The notes: a model not told the origin generated them from the letters alone. Positions 45,142-56,179 are shown, numbered from the stretch's first letter. The stretch is DNA of 64,000 nt from Bacillus paralicheniformis (GCF_001042485.2 NZ_LBMN02000008.1:62001-126000); one strand, 5' to 3'. Numbers and translations: made by a program.

Positions 45142-45166
45142 AAAGCCCCGGGTGACCGGGGCTTTT
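45142..45166 (-). terminator. Terminator after mtlR
   Basis: AAAGCCCCGG / CCGGGGCTTT stem with a GTGA loop, overlapping the mtlR stop codon. Confidence 0.8.
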
Positions 45167-47243
45167 ACCACTCTTTATCCTGTATAAACCGGTGAAACAA
45201 CACGTTCAGCCTTCCGTACAGCTGCTCGCGGTCTCCGGTCTGGTACGCTTTTATACTTTCGTCACTTTCAATCATCGAAGAGCTGATCAAGCTCAAAATC
45301 TCGGAACCTTCCGGAGACAGATCGGCCGGCGCCAGCATGATAAGCATCCGCGTCATCTTCATGACGCTTCCGTCCATCCCTTTGATCTCGAACGGTTTGG
45401 ATAGATCATAAGCTTTAAAGAGGGGAATCGCGGCCGCTTCGCTTTTTAAATGGAACAGTGCGAAGGTGGTTCCGGGAATGCCGAGGCCCCCCTGTGCTTC
45501 TCTTGTCATCAGCCCGCCGGCCATCTGCCCTGCATCCGTAACCAGACCTTGATCTTCAAGGGTGCTGCAAAGGCGTTTGACCGTATGTTCCAGGCTTGAT
45601 TCAGCTTCCAGCGTTTCAACTGTAAAATGGCTCAGTAAATGTTGAATGCCGGCTGCGTAATGGCCGATTTTCCGCGCAATCTGAAGCATATCAGGAAACG
45701 GCTCCGGTTTTTTGGGAGCCATCCGCTTTTTCCGAAGGATGAGCGGGATTTTCCGGGTGAGCTGGTGTTTGATCTGTTTCACATCTTCTGTGTCAAGGAG
45801 CGGACTGACGGTGACGCAGTCAATGTTTTCATATGGGATCGGCACGGTTGAAACGATGATGTCATAGGCACCGGTATTTTTCGATTTCAGCTCCATCAGC
45901 GAGGATATCTCAAAGGAAGCGATTTCAGGAAGCTCTTTTTTCAGCCGCGAGGCCAGCATCTTTGATGAACCGATTCCGCTCGAACAAATCACGAGCGCGC
46001 TGATGTCTACTTTTTGTTTGCTCATCTCAAGCGCCGATCCAAAGTGAAGGACGATAAAAGCAATTTCTTCATCTGGAAACCGGATTTCCGGAAAAAATGT
46101 TTCGACGCCTTCCTCTATGGCCATATATAAGAGAAAATAATCTTTTTTGACCTGTTCTGTTAACGGATTATGCACTGACATCTTTTCTTTGATCCGGATG
46201 ATCGCCGGTTCAAGGTGGGCGATTAATCCTTCATAAAGCGAATGGTTGCCTGTTAAATTCGTGCCCGTTTTTTGCGAGATGAAATCGATCAGCTTTTTCG
46301 TCCTGAGGGCGGTATCCAGCTCGATATCTTCCGCTCTGTAGTCGATTTTGAAGCTTTTGTTGGCACTTCTTAAATGCATCGTTATATAACCCGCCTCAGC
46401 TTCGGGGATCTTCACGTGAAACGCATTTTCAAGCTCCTTTGCAAGCGCAAGCGCCAGTTCAAACTCTTTCGTACGCTTCAGGTCCGTCAATTCTTCTTCA
46501 TTCATATTAATCATTTCACCGAGCTGTATCCGCTCGATCGCAAACGTCAAGTGGACGACGAGAGCGATGTATGCACTGTCGGAAAGGGAAAGCCCATACT
46601 TTTCTTTCATCTGAAACAGCACTTTTTCCGCTTTCAGCAATTTCCCCCTGCTGACGACACCGAATATTTTCTCCGGCGCTTCGTTCTTGCCTTTAATATT
46701 CATTTCGATTGTTTCCAGAAACTGCTGAACATCGAGCTTGTCGGCCATCAAGTTTCCGACGATTTTTCGCTTGGCATCCTCCGGCCCCCTCAGCTCTATG
46801 CCGTAGCCTCTTTTTCTGATCAGCGACAGGCCGAACGGAGCGATCCACTTCTCCAGCTCGTCAAGATCGTTGCTGATCGTTGCCGTCGTCACCTGCAAGT
46901 CATTGGCGATTGTATAAAGCTTGATCGGTTCTCCCGCTTCAAGCATCGCGCATAAAATCAAAAGCTTTCGTTCATCGGCACTGTATTCGACATGGCTGTC
47001 CCGGGACAGATCTTCAAGAAGCCGCTGTTTGTCTCTGTAGACACCGACCAGTTTCAAGCCTTTTCCCGGCTGCTTATCAAGTTGAAGACTGTACTTGTCC
47101 AGAACGGATTTAACCGCTTTGAGCTCGCGGTGGACCGTTCTTGTGCTGACTTCAATATAGTCGGCAATTTCATTGACTTTGACATAGCGGTTTTGATGCA
47201 AAAGGTATTTCATCAATTTTTGTTCCCTTGCTGTCATATACAT
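45165..47243 (-). CDS. mtlR: MtlR, PRD-containing activator of mannitol genes
   Basis: 692 residues from ATG 47243 (GGAGG 9 nt upstream), same size as known MtlR; the in-frame stretch upstream is not coding. Domains in order: winged HTH (about 3-60, [17 protein letters not shown]), second HTH (about 80-140), PRD1 (about 180-285), PRD2 (about 290-400), EIIB-Gat-like with Cys in [13 protein letters not shown], and EIIA-Mtl-like with His in [15 protein letters not shown]2 phosphorylation by HPr activates, EIIB-like cysteine phosphorylation by MtlA/MtlF signals absence of mannitol. Here it directly follows mtlD; in B. subtilis it is detached. Confidence 0.93.
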   Translation of the reverse strand: MYMTAREQKLMKYLLHQNRYVKVNEIADYIEVSTRTVHRELKAVKSVLDKYSLQLDKQPGKGLKLVGVYRDKQRLLEDLSRDSHVEYSADERKLLILCAMLEAGEPIKLYTIANDLQVTTATISNDLDELEKWIAPFGLSLIRKRGYGIELRGPEDAKRKIVGNLMADKLDVQQFLETIEMNIKGKNEAPEKIFGVVSRGKLLKAEKVLFQMKEKYGLSLSDSAYIALVVHLTFAIERIQLGEMINMNEEELTDLKRTKEFELALALAKELENAFHVKIPEAEAGYITMHLRSANKSFKIDYRAEDIELDTALRTKKLIDFISQKTGTNLTGNHSLYEGLIAHLEPAIIRIKEKMSVHNPLTEQVKKDYFLLYMAIEEGVETFFPEIRFPDEEIAFIVLHFGSALEMSKQKVDISALVICSSGIGSSKMLASRLKKELPEIASFEISSLMELKSKNTGAYDIIVSTVPIPYENIDCVTVSPLLDTEDVKQIKHQLTRKIPLILRKKRMAPKKPEPFPDMLQIARKIGHYAAGIQHLLSHFTVETLEAESSLEHTVKRLCSTLEDQGLVTDAGQMAGGLMTREAQGGLGIPGTTFALFHLKSEAAAIPLFKAYDLSKPFEIKGMDGSVMKMTRMLIMLAPADLSPEGSEILSLISSSMIESDESIKAYQTGDREQLYGRLNVLFHRFIQDKEW

Positions 47244-47384
47244 AAAACGCCGCCTCCGGTGTTGTCGTTTTTGCGGGAGTGAAAGGGGGTCCGGCGGTTG
47301 AAACGGTATCCCTATCATAAAACGCTGTTAAGAAATCTTCAATTCGAACTAATTAATTTTTTATTAAAATCTTCAAGAAGTGAA

Positions 47385-47411
47385 GAAACATCAGCCCACA
47401 GCTGATGTTTC
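47385..47411 (-). terminator. Hairpin after mtlD
   Basis: Perfect 11-bp stem GAAACATCAGC / GCTGATGTTTC with a 5-nt loop, followed on the minus strand by TTC-rich sequence. A weak T run makes it a partial terminator at best between mtlD and mtlR. Confidence 0.55.
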
Positions 47412-47502
47412 CAGGTTAGGTTGCATCTGCGCCGCCCTGTTCATACATTCTGTTTCGGCAGCCCCCGCCCGGCTGCCGAACTTTTCCCGATTCTATCTGA
47501 AA

Positions 47503-48642
47503 CTATGCTTTCAAATGGCTGATCACCAGTTTGAATAAAGAATGATCCTCTTTTAGTCCGCATACATCTCGAAGCACGCCTTCATAGCCTTTTTCAGCGA
47601 TCATGCTTTGAAGCTCAACGGCTTCCGGATCATCGGCACAATCAAACTGCAGCGCCAAGGCAATACCTTCTGCAAGGCGGACAGGTTCAAAGCCGAGGTC
47701 GCAAAGCTTTCTGGCCGGGCCGACAAGACGGTCATCCCTGCCAAGCTTGCGAAGCGGCGACCTGGCCACACGGGTGACATCGTCTGATAGGCATTCATTT
47801 TCAAAGCGCCCGATAATTTTTGTCATATATGCCCGGTGCTCTTCCTGTGTAAAATCGTATGTCTGAACAAGGTACCGGCCTGTTTCTTCAAGCGCGCCTG
47901 CTACCGTTTGACGGACCTCCGGGTGGTGAATGGCGGCTTTTATCGTCTTCAAACCTTTCTTATAGCCGGCATACGCCGCCATGGCATGTCCGGTATTGAC
48001 CGTAAACAGCTTTCTTTCGATGAATGGCGCGAGATCCGGTACATATGTCACACCTTCAATATCCGGCACTTTTCCCGCGAATTCCGTTTGATCGACGGCC
48101 CATTCGAAAAAAGGCTCCACCGTTACTTTCAACAGATCATCATGATGCTGGATCGGCACAATTCTGTCGACTGCCGAGTTCGGAAAACCGACTGAATCGC
48201 TGATTGCGGCGCGCTCTGTTTCAGTTAAGCGGGCAAAAATCTCCTCGCGAAGATGAGCGCTGCCTCCGATCATATTCTCGCAAGCTATGATGTTTAAAGG
48301 CTGTGTATTTAGTTTTATCCGGCGCTTCAAACCTTCTGCAATCGGCTCTGCGATCAGCTTAAGAACCGCAGGACCCACCGCAGTGGTGACAAGGTCGGCT
48401 TTCGCTATGAAATCATACAATTCGTCAAGCTGGGTCGCACTGTTGATCGCCCGAACCGGGCCAATCGTTTCCTGCTTCCTTCCGGCATCGGCCAATTCGA
48501 CGAAATAGCGGCCCTTGTCGTTCAGTTCCTTGATCACGGCATCGTTTACATCGGCGAACACGACATCATACCCCGATTTGCAGAGCAAGGCTCCGATAAA
48601 TCCCCGGCCGATGTTCCCCGCACCGAAATGTAGTGCAATCAT
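47503..48642 (-). CDS. mtlD: Mannitol-1-phosphate 5-dehydrogenase
   Basis: 379 residues. NAD-dependent oxidation of mannitol-1-P to fructose-6-P. N-terminal Rossmann motif HFGAGNIGRGFIG; catalytic block with lysine in IERKLFTVNTGHAMAAYAGY. It overlaps mtlF by 4 bp (ATGA), the third gene of mtlAFD. Confidence 0.96.
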   Translation of the reverse strand: MIALHFGAGNIGRGFIGALLCKSGYDVVFADVNDAVIKELNDKGRYFVELADAGRKQETIGPVRAINSATQLDELYDFIAKADLVTTAVGPAVLKLIAEPIAEGLKRRIKLNTQPLNIIACENMIGGSAHLREEIFARLTETERAAISDSVGFPNSAVDRIVPIQHHDDLLKVTVEPFFEWAVDQTEFAGKVPDIEGVTYVPDLAPFIERKLFTVNTGHAMAAYAGYKKGLKTIKAAIHHPEVRQTVAGALEETGRYLVQTYDFTQEEHRAYMTKIIGRFENECLSDDVTRVARSPLRKLGRDDRLVGPARKLCDLGFEPVRLAEGIALALQFDCADDPEAVELQSMIAEKGYEGVLRDVCGLKEDHSLFKLVISHLKA

Positions 48643-49079
48643 ATTTGGTCACCTTCTTCAAAAACCGCCATTAACTCGTCTTCATTTTTCGCATTGATGA
48701 TCCGTTCGACGTTGTCCGCTTCTGAGCAGACGATCGCAATCTTTGACAAAATGTCCAAATGCTCATCATTTTTCCCGGCAATGCCAAAGATCACTTTAGC
48801 GATATTGCCATCGCCGTATTCGACACCTTCCGGAAGCTGGATCACGGATATTCCGGAGTGAAGAACATCCCGCTTGCTGTCTTCCGTACCATGCGGAATA
48901 GCGATTGCGTTCCCCATGTAAGTGGAAGTGAGGCCTTCCCTCTCCAACATTTTCTCGATATAATCCGCGGTCACATAGCCGGCGTCAACCAGCGCCTTTC
49001 CGGCCAGCCTGATCGCTTCTTCCTGCGTTGCGGCAGATTGATTGAGATGAATGTTTTCTTTTGCAAGTACTGGTTTCAT
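48639..49079 (-). CDS. mtlF: Mannitol PTS EIIA component
   Basis: 146 residues from ATG 49079. EIIA-Mtl/Fru domain with active histidine in NAIAIPHGTEDSK (about residue 63). Receives phosphate from HPr-His and passes it to the EIIB domain of MtlA. Upstream in-frame codons overlap the mtlA-mtlF gap without a better ribosome site. Coupled to mtlD by a 4-bp overlap. Confidence 0.94.
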   Translation of the reverse strand: MKPVLAKENIHLNQSAATQEEAIRLAGKALVDAGYVTADYIEKMLEREGLTSTYMGNAIAIPHGTEDSKRDVLHSGISVIQLPEGVEYGDGNIAKVIFGIAGKNDEHLDILSKIAIVCSEADNVERIINAKNEDELMAVFEEGDQI

Positions 49080-49145
49080 TGGGAAATCACTCTCTTTCAT
49101 ACATGTTGTGTGAGCCTGATTGACAGGCTCACGGATTCTCAAACT

Positions 49146-50570
49146 TTACTTTTTAAGCTGATTGATCAGTTCATCGTATTTTGGACTGTTAAGGAAATTT
49201 TCCACTGATATGTGTCTAGCGTTTGGAAGCTTCGCTTTTGCGCGTTCCGTTAAGTCTTTATGCGTAATGACGATGTCGGCATCTCCAGGCAGATTATTGA
49301 TCGATGTATTGGATACGTCGATATCGAGTTCTGCTTTTTTGACTTTGTTTTTCAAAATCGATGCCCCCATCGCACTGGAGCCCATTCCGGCATCACACGC
49401 GAAAATGATCTTGCCGACATTTTCGTAAGTTGCCTCTGATTCTTCCGCTTCATCAGCCGAAGTCAATGCAGAAACGGCTTGGCTCTTCTTACCTTTCATT
49501 TGCTGCATTTTTTCCGCTGCGGCTGTTAAATCTTCTTCGCCGGCTTTAGACGTTTTCAAAATCAAAGAAGCTACAATGAATGAAACGGCTGCCGCGACGA
49601 GAACACCAAGGATCACACCGATGTGGTTGCCTTTCGGCGTCATCGCCAGCACCGCAATAATGCTTCCCGGTGAAGGAACAGCCGCCAGCCCCGCATTAAA
49701 GATGGAGAATGTCAGCACACCGCTCGCTCCGCCCGCTATTGCAGCCAGGATTAACAGCGGTTTCATCAGAATGTAAGGGAAATAAATTTCGTGAATCCCG
49801 CCAAGGAAGTGAATCACTGCAGCGCCCGGGGCGGTCTGCTTTGATGTGCCTTTTCCAAAAATCATGTAAGCTAAAAGAATCCCGAGACCCGGACCTGGGT
49901 TCGCCTCCAAAAGGAATAAAATCGATTTTCCTGTCTGGGCGGCCTGTTCAATACCAATCGGGCTCAAAATACCGTGGTTAATCGCATTGTTAAGGAAAAG
50001 AACTTTCGCAGGCTCTACAAAAATACTTGCCAATGGAAGCAGATTCGCATTGACGATCACTTCCACGCCGGCCGCCAATGTTTTGTTCAAGCCGAGCACC
50101 ACCGGACCGATCGCAAGAAAGCCGAGCACTGCCAAAACGAAACCGAGAATTCCGGCTGTAAAGTTGTTGATCAGCATTTCAAATCCGGAACGGACCTTAT
50201 CTTTGAAAAGCCTGTCCGTCAATTTCATCAGGAAGCCGCCCAGCGGCCCCATGATCATCGCGCCGAGGAACATCGGAATGTCCGCACCGACAATAACACC
50301 CATCGCTGCAGTCGCACCGACGACGCCTCCGCGGTGGTCGTACACCATCTTACCGCCCGTGTATCCGATCAAGAGCGGCAGCAGAAATTTGATCATCGGA
50401 TCAACCAATGAAGCAAGCGCCTCATTCGGCATCCATCCCGTCGGAATAAACAGGGCGGTAATGATCCCCCATGCGATAAATGCACCGATATTCGGCATGA
50501 TCATTCCGCTCAAATAGCTTCCGAAACGTTGAATCTTTACTTTGAAATCTGGATTTTGTCTTTCTTCCAT
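49146..50570 (-). CDS. mtlA: Mannitol PTS EIICB permease
   Basis: 474 residues. EIIC membrane domain (about 1-345, with GGIHEIYFPYIL the sugar-site signature), a linker rich in A/E/Q, and a C-terminal EIIB domain with phospho-cysteine in IFACDAGMGSSAMGAS (about 393). Imports and phosphorylates mannitol. First gene of mtlA-mtlF-mtlD; a cre site lies 80 bp upstream. Confidence 0.95.
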   Translation of the reverse strand: MEERQNPDFKVKIQRFGSYLSGMIMPNIGAFIAWGIITALFIPTGWMPNEALASLVDPMIKFLLPLLIGYTGGKMVYDHRGGVVGATAAMGVIVGADIPMFLGAMIMGPLGGFLMKLTDRLFKDKVRSGFEMLINNFTAGILGFVLAVLGFLAIGPVVLGLNKTLAAGVEVIVNANLLPLASIFVEPAKVLFLNNAINHGILSPIGIEQAAQTGKSILFLLEANPGPGLGILLAYMIFGKGTSKQTAPGAAVIHFLGGIHEIYFPYILMKPLLILAAIAGGASGVLTFSIFNAGLAAVPSPGSIIAVLAMTPKGNHIGVILGVLVAAAVSFIVASLILKTSKAGEEDLTAAAEKMQQMKGKKSQAVSALTSADEAEESEATYENVGKIIFACDAGMGSSAMGASILKNKVKKAELDIDVSNTSINNLPGDADIVITHKDLTERAKAKLPNARHISVENFLNSPKYDELINQLKK

Positions 50571-50649
50571 TTCATAACCCTCCTTTGTTGTCCTTTAAAG
50601 CCTGTGATAAAAAAATGATGTCGAATAATGTCGGCTCCTTGTCTTTATA

Positions 50650-50663
50650 TTAAAACGCTTACA
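50650..50663 (-). promoter_or_regulatory. CcpA cre site upstream of mtlA
   Basis: TGTAAGCGTTTTAA on the minus strand fits WTGNAANCGNWNNCW except at one end base, 80 bp upstream of mtlA. An A+T-rich promoter follows (TTTAATATAAAG). An imperfect palindrome TGCCAAAGTGCC lies 35 bp further upstream and could bind MtlR; I cannot confirm. Confidence 0.6.
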
Positions 50664-50801
50664 GATGACTGCTCAATTGAAAGAAAACGGCACTTTGGCA
50701 GGAGCCGTGTGACAAAATTTAATAGTTTCATTTTTTAGTCTGGTTTCGGCTGCCGCGGCCGACTCGAGGAAAATAAAGGCTCGCTGAAGAATTGCATAAA
50801 A

Positions 50802-50830
50802 AAAGACCATTCCTGATTGGAATGGTCTTT
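50802..50830 (-). terminator. Terminator after ycsK
   Basis: Perfect 12-bp stem AAAGACCATTCC / GGAATGGTCTTT with flanking T run on the minus strand. Confidence 0.9.
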
Positions 50831-50841
50831 CTTCATCATAT

Positions 50842-51480
50842 TCAGCTTTTCAGCGGCCCGTAGCCCGACGCTCGCAAATTTTCCGCCATCGCTTCATACC
50901 CTCTGCTGTTTGGATGTACGCGGTCAATTGACAAATATTCTTGTTCGTGTCCTTTAAAGACAGCATAAGTATCGATCACCTTGATTTGCGGAGCGGACTC
51001 GAGCTGTTTTAAATGCCTGTTAAAGCCGGAAATCCATTTGTCCGCTAATTCGATCGACGGAAAAGGGTTGTATAAATTGAGAAGACGGACGAGGTAACGC
51101 GTATCTTTGTCTCCCTTTATGTCTCCGATTTTCTCAAGCATGCCTGAGTAGTTTTTCTGACAGTGTGAGGAAGCTTCCAAAAAGACGTGTTCATCCTTTT
51201 CTTTTTCATATATCTCCAGCGATTGCAGAAGGTCATTGCCGCAGCCCGTTATCGTGATGACGTCCGCTTTTTTGACCTGTTCCATGATGAACGGCTCGTT
51301 CAGCATCGCCAGAATGTCCGACGTTTCAAGACCCGATTTCGCAAATACAAGCAAAGAAACGCATTCGTTCAAATCCTCTTCCATTTTCCTTTTATAGCGC
51401 TGGACAAACCCCGGCTCAAACAAACCTGCACCGACCCCGACGGTTAGAGAATCGCCGAGAGCCGTATATTGAAGCGTCAT
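50842..51480 (-). CDS. ycsK: YcsK, SGNH/GDSL-type esterase
   Basis: 212 residues from ATG 51480. SGNH blocks: GDSLTVGVG (Ser), FAKSGLETSD, ITGCGNDLL (Asn) and SIDRVHPNSRGYEAMA (Asp/His). In B. subtilis ycsK is expressed in the forespore under sigma-G and resembles the spore lipase LipC; the same position between kipR and mtlA is kept. No signal peptide. Confidence 0.88.
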   Translation of the reverse strand: MTLQYTALGDSLTVGVGAGLFEPGFVQRYKRKMEEDLNECVSLLVFAKSGLETSDILAMLNEPFIMEQVKKADVITITGCGNDLLQSLEIYEKEKDEHVFLEASSHCQKNYSGMLEKIGDIKGDKDTRYLVRLLNLYNPFPSIELADKWISGFNRHLKQLESAPQIKVIDTYAVFKGHEQEYLSIDRVHPNSRGYEAMAENLRASGYGPLKS

Positions 51481-51568
51481 ATCCTTTCCCCCTCCGGTAT
51501 GCCGTTTTTTCGCGGCAGCTATCATATATGTACTCGGGAGAGGCTCGAAAGGATACTTTTCTTTTTTC

Positions 51569-52318
51569 CTAAAAACCTAACTTTCTCGAAATGTCAAGCG
51601 CCGCCTTTTTCACTCTTTCGGTCAAATAAGGAAGACGGTCTTTCTGAAAGCGGGCTTCAAACCCGGCGATGCTGATCCCCGCCGCGACTTCGCGCTTATG
51701 ATTGAAAATCGGCGCGGCGATCGCAGAGGTGTAGTCTTCGAGCTCCGAATGACTGACCGTGCAGCCGCTCCGGTACGACTCATTCAAAATACGGATCAGC
51801 TCGTTCTTATCCCGGATCGTACCGGAAGCGATCGGCACCAGCTCTGTTTTCTTGATATAGGCATCCCGCTCCTCTTCAGGCAAAAATGTCAGAATGCTTC
51901 TTGCGCAGGCTCCGGCATATAAAGGGGACCGCCTCCCGATCGCTGTATAGAGGCGAACGGTCTGCGTGCCCTCAATTTTTTCTATATACATCGCTTCATT
52001 TCCCTGCCTCACGATCAAATGGACGGCTTCATCCACGTCATCGCGGAGTTCTTCCATGATAGGCAGAGCGATTTTTCGGATATCAAGCCTTTCTGAAACA
52101 AGGTGGCCGTATTGCAAAAACAGCAGTCCTAAAGCATACATCCCGTTCTCGTCACGGTCGAGAAAACCCATTTCTTCGAGAGAACAAACCATGCGGTAGA
52201 CAGATGTTTTCGGCATGCCTGTCAGCTCAATCATGTCGCCCAGTGAGAGCCTTTCTCTCGTCAGGAACAGATTGAGCAGGGTCATAGCTTTGACAACTGT
52301 TTTGTTTTTATGTTCCAT
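51569..52318 (-). CDS. kipR: KipR, IclR-family repressor
   Basis: 249 residues from ATG 52318 (AGGAGGGGG). N-terminal winged HTH (LSLGDMIELTGMPKTSVYRMVCSLEEMGFL, in blocks) and C-terminal effector-binding domain (LYAGACARSILTFL, GCTVSHSELEDYTSAIAAPIFN). Represses the kip operon in B. subtilis. It is the last gene of the pxpA-ycsG-ycsI-kipI-kipA-kipR unit, so control is autogenous. A candidate operator is at 57024-57053. Confidence 0.92.
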   Translation of the reverse strand: MEHKNKTVVKAMTLLNLFLTRERLSLGDMIELTGMPKTSVYRMVCSLEEMGFLDRDENGMYALGLLFLQYGHLVSERLDIRKIALPIMEELRDDVDEAVHLIVRQGNEAMYIEKIEGTQTVRLYTAIGRRSPLYAGACARSILTFLPEEERDAYIKKTELVPIASGTIRDKNELIRILNESYRSGCTVSHSELEDYTSAIAAPIFNHKREVAAGISIAGFEARFQKDRLPYLTERVKKAALDISRKLGF

Positions 52319-52349
52319 GCCTTCCCCCTCCTGATACACATCACACCTA

Positions 52350-53363
52350 TCATAACATGTATTCAAGCTTCAATCGGGCGGAAAGTTCGCTGATTTTCGT
52401 CTCCCGTTCGATGTAAATGCGCTCTGCTTCCTGAAGGCTGACAAGCTGAAACTGTACCTGCTCGCCCGGCATCATCTGCGTCACCTGTGAAAAATCGGCG
52501 GATACGATATGGGCGATTCTCGGATATCCGCCCGCTGTCTGTCTGTCTGCGAGAAGAACGATCGGATTGCCGTCAGGCGGCACCTGAATCGTTCCGAACG
52601 ATACCGCTTCAGAGATCATTTCCAGCGGCTGAGTGAGTTCGAGCGCTTCTCCTTGAAGACGGTACCCCATCCGGTCGGATTTGGCCGTCACCCGGAATGT
52701 ATCCGCGAAAAAGCGTTCTTGCGATGATGAGGTGAAGCAAGCGAACTGATCGCCTTTGATGACACGAATGACCGGATTCTTTTTTAACGGGAGAAAATAT
52801 TTGCGGTCGACAGCCCACTTCGGAGCCCCAAAGCCCAAGCCATCGCCATGGTCTGCAAGCTTTCTGTACATCGCTTCCGACAACGGCGTCGGGCTGCCTA
52901 GCGATAACACGTCTCCCTTTTGAAGCGCCCTTCCTTGAAAACCGCCGAGCCCTGCTCTGACATATGTGCTTTTGCTTTCCATCACAGGCGGCACATCAAT
53001 CCCCCCGGCTACCGCCATATATGCACGGCTACCGCGCTTGCACATGCCGAATGTCAACACACTGCCTTCTTTGATGAAAACCGGACGCCAAAGCGGGACT
53101 TCTTCGTCATTTACCATCAGTGAAAAGTCAGCGCCCGTCACCGCTATAAGAGCCGGTTTTTGAAAGCGGAGAGACGGCCCCGGTCCCATCAGCGTCACTT
53201 CAAGCGCAGCTTCGTTCTGGCTGTTCCCCGCGAGCAGATTGGCAATCCGCAAAGAATCGGCATCCATGGCCCCGCTGACAAGCACGCCGTATTTTTGAAA
53301 ACCTGCACGGCCCAAGTCTTGAACCGTCGTCATCAGACCCGGCTTTAACACTTCTATGCTCAA
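52350..53363 (-). CDS. pxpC: KipA / PxpC, 5-oxoprolinase subunit C
   Basis: 337 residues from TTG 53363. Biotin-dependent carboxylase-like domain (AHS2): [57 protein letters not shown]. With PxpA and PxpB it forms the ATP-dependent 5-oxoprolinase that opens the cyclic glutamate by-product pyroglutamate. In B. subtilis KipA was first described as antagonist of KipI, the KinA inhibitor. Overlaps pxpB by 4 bp (TTGA). Confidence 0.93.
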   Translation of the reverse strand: MSIEVLKPGLMTTVQDLGRAGFQKYGVLVSGAMDADSLRIANLLAGNSQNEAALEVTLMGPGPSLRFQKPALIAVTGADFSLMVNDEEVPLWRPVFIKEGSVLTFGMCKRGSRAYMAVAGGIDVPPVMESKSTYVRAGLGGFQGRALQKGDVLSLGSPTPLSEAMYRKLADHGDGLGFGAPKWAVDRKYFLPLKKNPVIRVIKGDQFACFTSSSQERFFADTFRVTAKSDRMGYRLQGEALELTQPLEMISEAVSFGTIQVPPDGNPIVLLADRQTAGGYPRIAHIVSADFSQVTQMMPGEQVQFQLVSLQEAERIYIERETKISELSARLKLEYML

Positions 53364-54094
53364 GATTTTCCCTCCTTCAGCGCGTGATACTCCTCTTCTG
53401 TCACGCTGACAAATTTCACGATATCCCCTGCTCTCAGAAGGCTCGGAGGCTGTTCATAAGGCTTGAATAATTCAAGCGGCGTATTGCCGATCAGCTGCCA
53501 GCCGCCCGGCGTTGAAAGGGGATAGACGCCTGTTTGCATGCCGGCGATTCCTACTGAGCCGGCGGGAATCGTAGTCCGCGGAGAGGACCGCCGCGGCGCG
53601 GCTATCTTTTCAGACATTCCGCCTAAGTAAGGGAAGCCCGGCGCAAAGCCGATCATATAAACGAGGTACTCACCCGAGGTGTGAATATCGATGACTTCCT
53701 GTGCAGTCAGTCCGTTGATGTCGGCCACTTCCTCCAAATCAGGGCCGAAACGGCCGCCGTAACAAACCGGAATTTCCACCGTACGCTGATTTGTTTCTTC
53801 TTCCATTGTGAGCTCTTGGAGATGATGTTCGATGAGGGCTTTTACCTTTTCATACGGAGAATCAACAGCCTTGCCGCTCTCCATCTTGCGGTATACTTCA
53901 AACGGCTGATAGAAAACGGTCACACTCGTGAAAGCCGGCACACACTCAATAAAACCGGGAAACGGATCGTTTTCAATCCGCTTTGTCAGTGCACTGACGA
54001 CACGATGCGTCTGTTCGCTTATCCCCTCTCCGAGCTGAATGATAACCGCGGAGTCGCCGAGCGGAGACATTGTCACATTCGATAGATTTTTCAT
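53360..54094 (-). CDS. pxpB: KipI / PxpB, 5-oxoprolinase subunit B
   Basis: 244 residues. AHS1 domain: [73 protein letters not shown] (here [11 protein letters not shown]). Known both as a subunit of 5-oxoprolinase and as inhibitor of sporulation kinase KinA autophosphorylation. Follows ycsI by 76 bp; overlaps kipA. Confidence 0.93.
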   Translation of the reverse strand: MKNLSNVTMSPLGDSAVIIQLGEGISEQTHRVVSALTKRIENDPFPGFIECVPAFTSVTVFYQPFEVYRKMESGKAVDSPYEKVKALIEHHLQELTMEEETNQRTVEIPVCYGGRFGPDLEEVADINGLTAQEVIDIHTSGEYLVYMIGFAPGFPYLGGMSEKIAAPRRSSPRTTIPAGSVGIAGMQTGVYPLSTPGGWQLIGNTPLELFKPYEQPPSLLRAGDIVKFVSVTEEEYHALKEGKS

Positions 54095-54170
54095 TCTGTT
54101 TCACCTTGCCTTTCATCCCCTTAAATCAAAAATCAATACAGATAAACCACTCTGTATTGATTTTGAGATC

Positions 54171-54977
54171 CTATAACACGCCAAATTGTTCGTCCCGAAC
54201 ATCGGTAACAAGCATATGGCCGGGCGAATGCGTGATCATCAGCTCCGGCTTTACGTGCATGGCGACGGCCTGAGGGGTGACGCCGCATGCCCAAAATACC
54301 GGAACTTCTCCTTTTTTTATCGTGACCGCATCGCCGAAATCGGGTTTTGCGATGTCTGTTATACCGATGGCTTCAGGACTGCCGATATGGACAGGTCCTC
54401 CGTGAACAGCGGGAAACCTTGATGTAACCTGAACGGCACGCACCGCCTGCTCTTCCGGAACCGGCCTCATACTGACAACCATCGGCCCTTGAAAACGGCC
54501 TGCCGGGACACAAGGAATATTCGTTTGATACATCGGAACATTTCGCTTTTCTTCAATGTGTCTGACAGGGATTCCGTTATTGATTAACGCTTGTTCAAAC
54601 GTAAAGCTGCAGCCGATTAAAAAACCGACCATGTCGTTTTCCCATAAAGAATGGATATCGGTCACTTCATCCGCCAATTCGCCGCGCCTGTATACGCGGT
54701 ATTTCGGAAAATCGGTGCGGATATCGGCATCCGGCGCCGTGATGGACGGAACCGGAGATCCGGGATCTGTGACATCGAGAATCGGACACGGCTTTTGATT
54801 GCGCTGGCAAAACAGCAAAAACTCAAAAGCGAGCTCTTTTTTCAAAATCACCAGGTTTGCCTGGGTAAAACCCCCGGCCATCCCGGCTGTCGGACCCGTT
54901 ATTTCGCCTTTTCGAATCAGGGCCCTGACTTCGTCAGGGCGCATTTCATTTACATGACGCAACGATATCATCCCCAT
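54171..54977 (-). CDS. ycsI: YcsI, DUF1445 hydro-lyase/D-glutamate-cyclase-like protein
   Basis: 268 residues. Contains [31 protein letters not shown], the family hallmark, plus [14 protein letters not shown] and [12 protein letters not shown]. Related to the mammalian D-glutamate cyclase domain, which turns D-glutamate into 5-oxo-D-proline, so it could supply the substrate of the Pxp enzyme. The start is unsure (an ATG two codons in is possible); it overlaps the end of ycsG by 10 bp. Confidence 0.85.
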   Translation of the reverse strand: MGMISLRHVNEMRPDEVRALIRKGEITGPTAGMAGGFTQANLVILKKELAFEFLLFCQRNQKPCPILDVTDPGSPVPSITAPDADIRTDFPKYRVYRRGELADEVTDIHSLWENDMVGFLIGCSFTFEQALINNGIPVRHIEEKRNVPMYQTNIPCVPAGRFQGPMVVSMRPVPEEQAVRAVQVTSRFPAVHGGPVHIGSPEAIGITDIAKPDFGDAVTIKKGEVPVFWACGVTPQAVAMHVKPELMITHSPGHMLVTDVRDEQFGVL

Positions 54978-56179
54978 AACTTAGGAATTTCATTGATTAA
55001 CGTATAGCCTCCCATGATGGCCATAACAATAACGACCAGAACACCCGGAATTGTAAGCCAGATCGGATGCCTGTAGTCGCCGACAATATTCTTCTTATGC
55101 GCGCCGATCAGAAGGGATCCGAGTGCGATAGGCAAAATTAAGCCGTTTAATGCGCCGGCAAGAACGAGAAGGTTGACCGGCTTTCCAATTGTTACAAAAC
55201 AAAGCGTTGATACAATAATAAAGACAATTATAATGCCGCGCGAATTCTTTTCGATTTTCGGAGAAAACGTTTTAAAGAATGATACCGACGTATAAGCAGC
55301 GCCGATTACAGATGTAACGGCAGCTCCCCACATGACGAGGCCGAAAATTTTGTAGCCGATATTTCCCGCAGCAAGCTGGAAGACAGAAGCCGGCGGGTTA
55401 TCCGGATTAATGTGCAGGCCTTTTGAGACGACTCCAAGTACAGCAAGGAAAAGCGCAATTCTCATGACAGATGTGATCAAAATGCCGGAAACAGAGCTTT
55501 TCGTTACTTCAGGAATCGCAGCCCTCCCTTTAACACCCGCATCAAGCAAACGGTGTCCGCCGGCAAATGTAATGTATCCGCCGACCGTACCGCCGACAAG
55601 CGTCACAATCGCAAGAATGTCGATATTATCAGGCATGATCGTTTTTGTTACTGCTTCTCCAACCGGAGGACCGGTCGTAATCGCAACGTACACCACTAAT
55701 AAAATCATGACAAAGCCCGCGATCAGCGTAAACCGGTCCATCGCTTTTCCCGCTTCTTTAATGACAAAGATCAAAACCGCGATCGCGGCGCTGATGATCG
55801 CACCCGTCTGCGGTGTAATGCCGAATAAAACCTGGAGGCCGAGACCGGCGCCTCCGATATTGCCGATGTTGAAAGCAAGCCCGCCCAGAACGACGAGAAA
55901 TGCGATGACATAGCCGAGTCCAGGAAAGACGAGGTTGGCGATTTCCTGCCCTCTTTTTTCAGAAACCGCAATGATTCTCCATACATTGGTTTGAACGAAG
56001 ATATCTAAAATGATGGAAACGAGGATGACAAAGCCGAAGCTTGCAGCCAAGCTCTGTGTAAAGACTGTGGTTTGCGTTAAAAATCCCGGCCCGATTGAGG
56101 ATGTGGCCATTAAAAAAGCGGCGCCCAAAAGCAACGTCCAGTTGCTTGATGACGCTTTTGTTTTTTTATTTTGTTTCAA
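54968..56179 (-). CDS. ycsG: YcsG, NRAMP-family transporter
   Basis: 403 residues from TTG 56179 (GGAGG 8 nt upstream), eleven membrane segments. TM1 reads [16 protein letters not shown] and lacks the DPGN metal motif of true Nramp Mn2+ carriers (compare MntH in this window), so it is a distant NRAMP-related carrier; embedded in the 5-oxoproline operon it may carry an organic solute. Experimental substrate unknown to me. Confidence 0.82.
   Translation of the reverse strand: MKQNKKTKASSSNWTLLLGAAFLMATSSIGPGFLTQTTVFTQSLAASFGFVILVSIILDIFVQTNVWRIIAVSEKRGQEIANLVFPGLGYVIAFLVVLGGLAFNIGNIGGAGLGLQVLFGITPQTGAIISAAIAVLIFVIKEAGKAMDRFTLIAGFVMILLVVYVAITTGPPVGEAVTKTIMPDNIDILAIVTLVGGTVGGYITFAGGHRLLDAGVKGRAAIPEVTKSSVSGILITSVMRIALFLAVLGVVSKGLHINPDNPPASVFQLAAGNIGYKIFGLVMWGAAVTSVIGAAYTSVSFFKTFSPKIEKNSRGIIIVFIIVSTLCFVTIGKPVNLLVLAGALNGLILPIALGSLLIGAHKKNIVGDYRHPIWLTIPGVLVVIVMAIMGGYTLINEIPKLWG

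Noticed and set aside
46374-46955. 193-codon plus-strand frame opposite mtlR
   Set aside because: Antisense shadow of the PRD domains, F/H/R-rich composition and no ribosome site.
49974-50517. Two long plus-strand frames opposite mtlA
   Set aside because: Shadow frames of a membrane-protein gene; no start signals.
55410-55913. 167-codon plus-strand frame opposite ycsG
   Set aside because: Antisense shadow, T/P/M-rich, no ribosome site.
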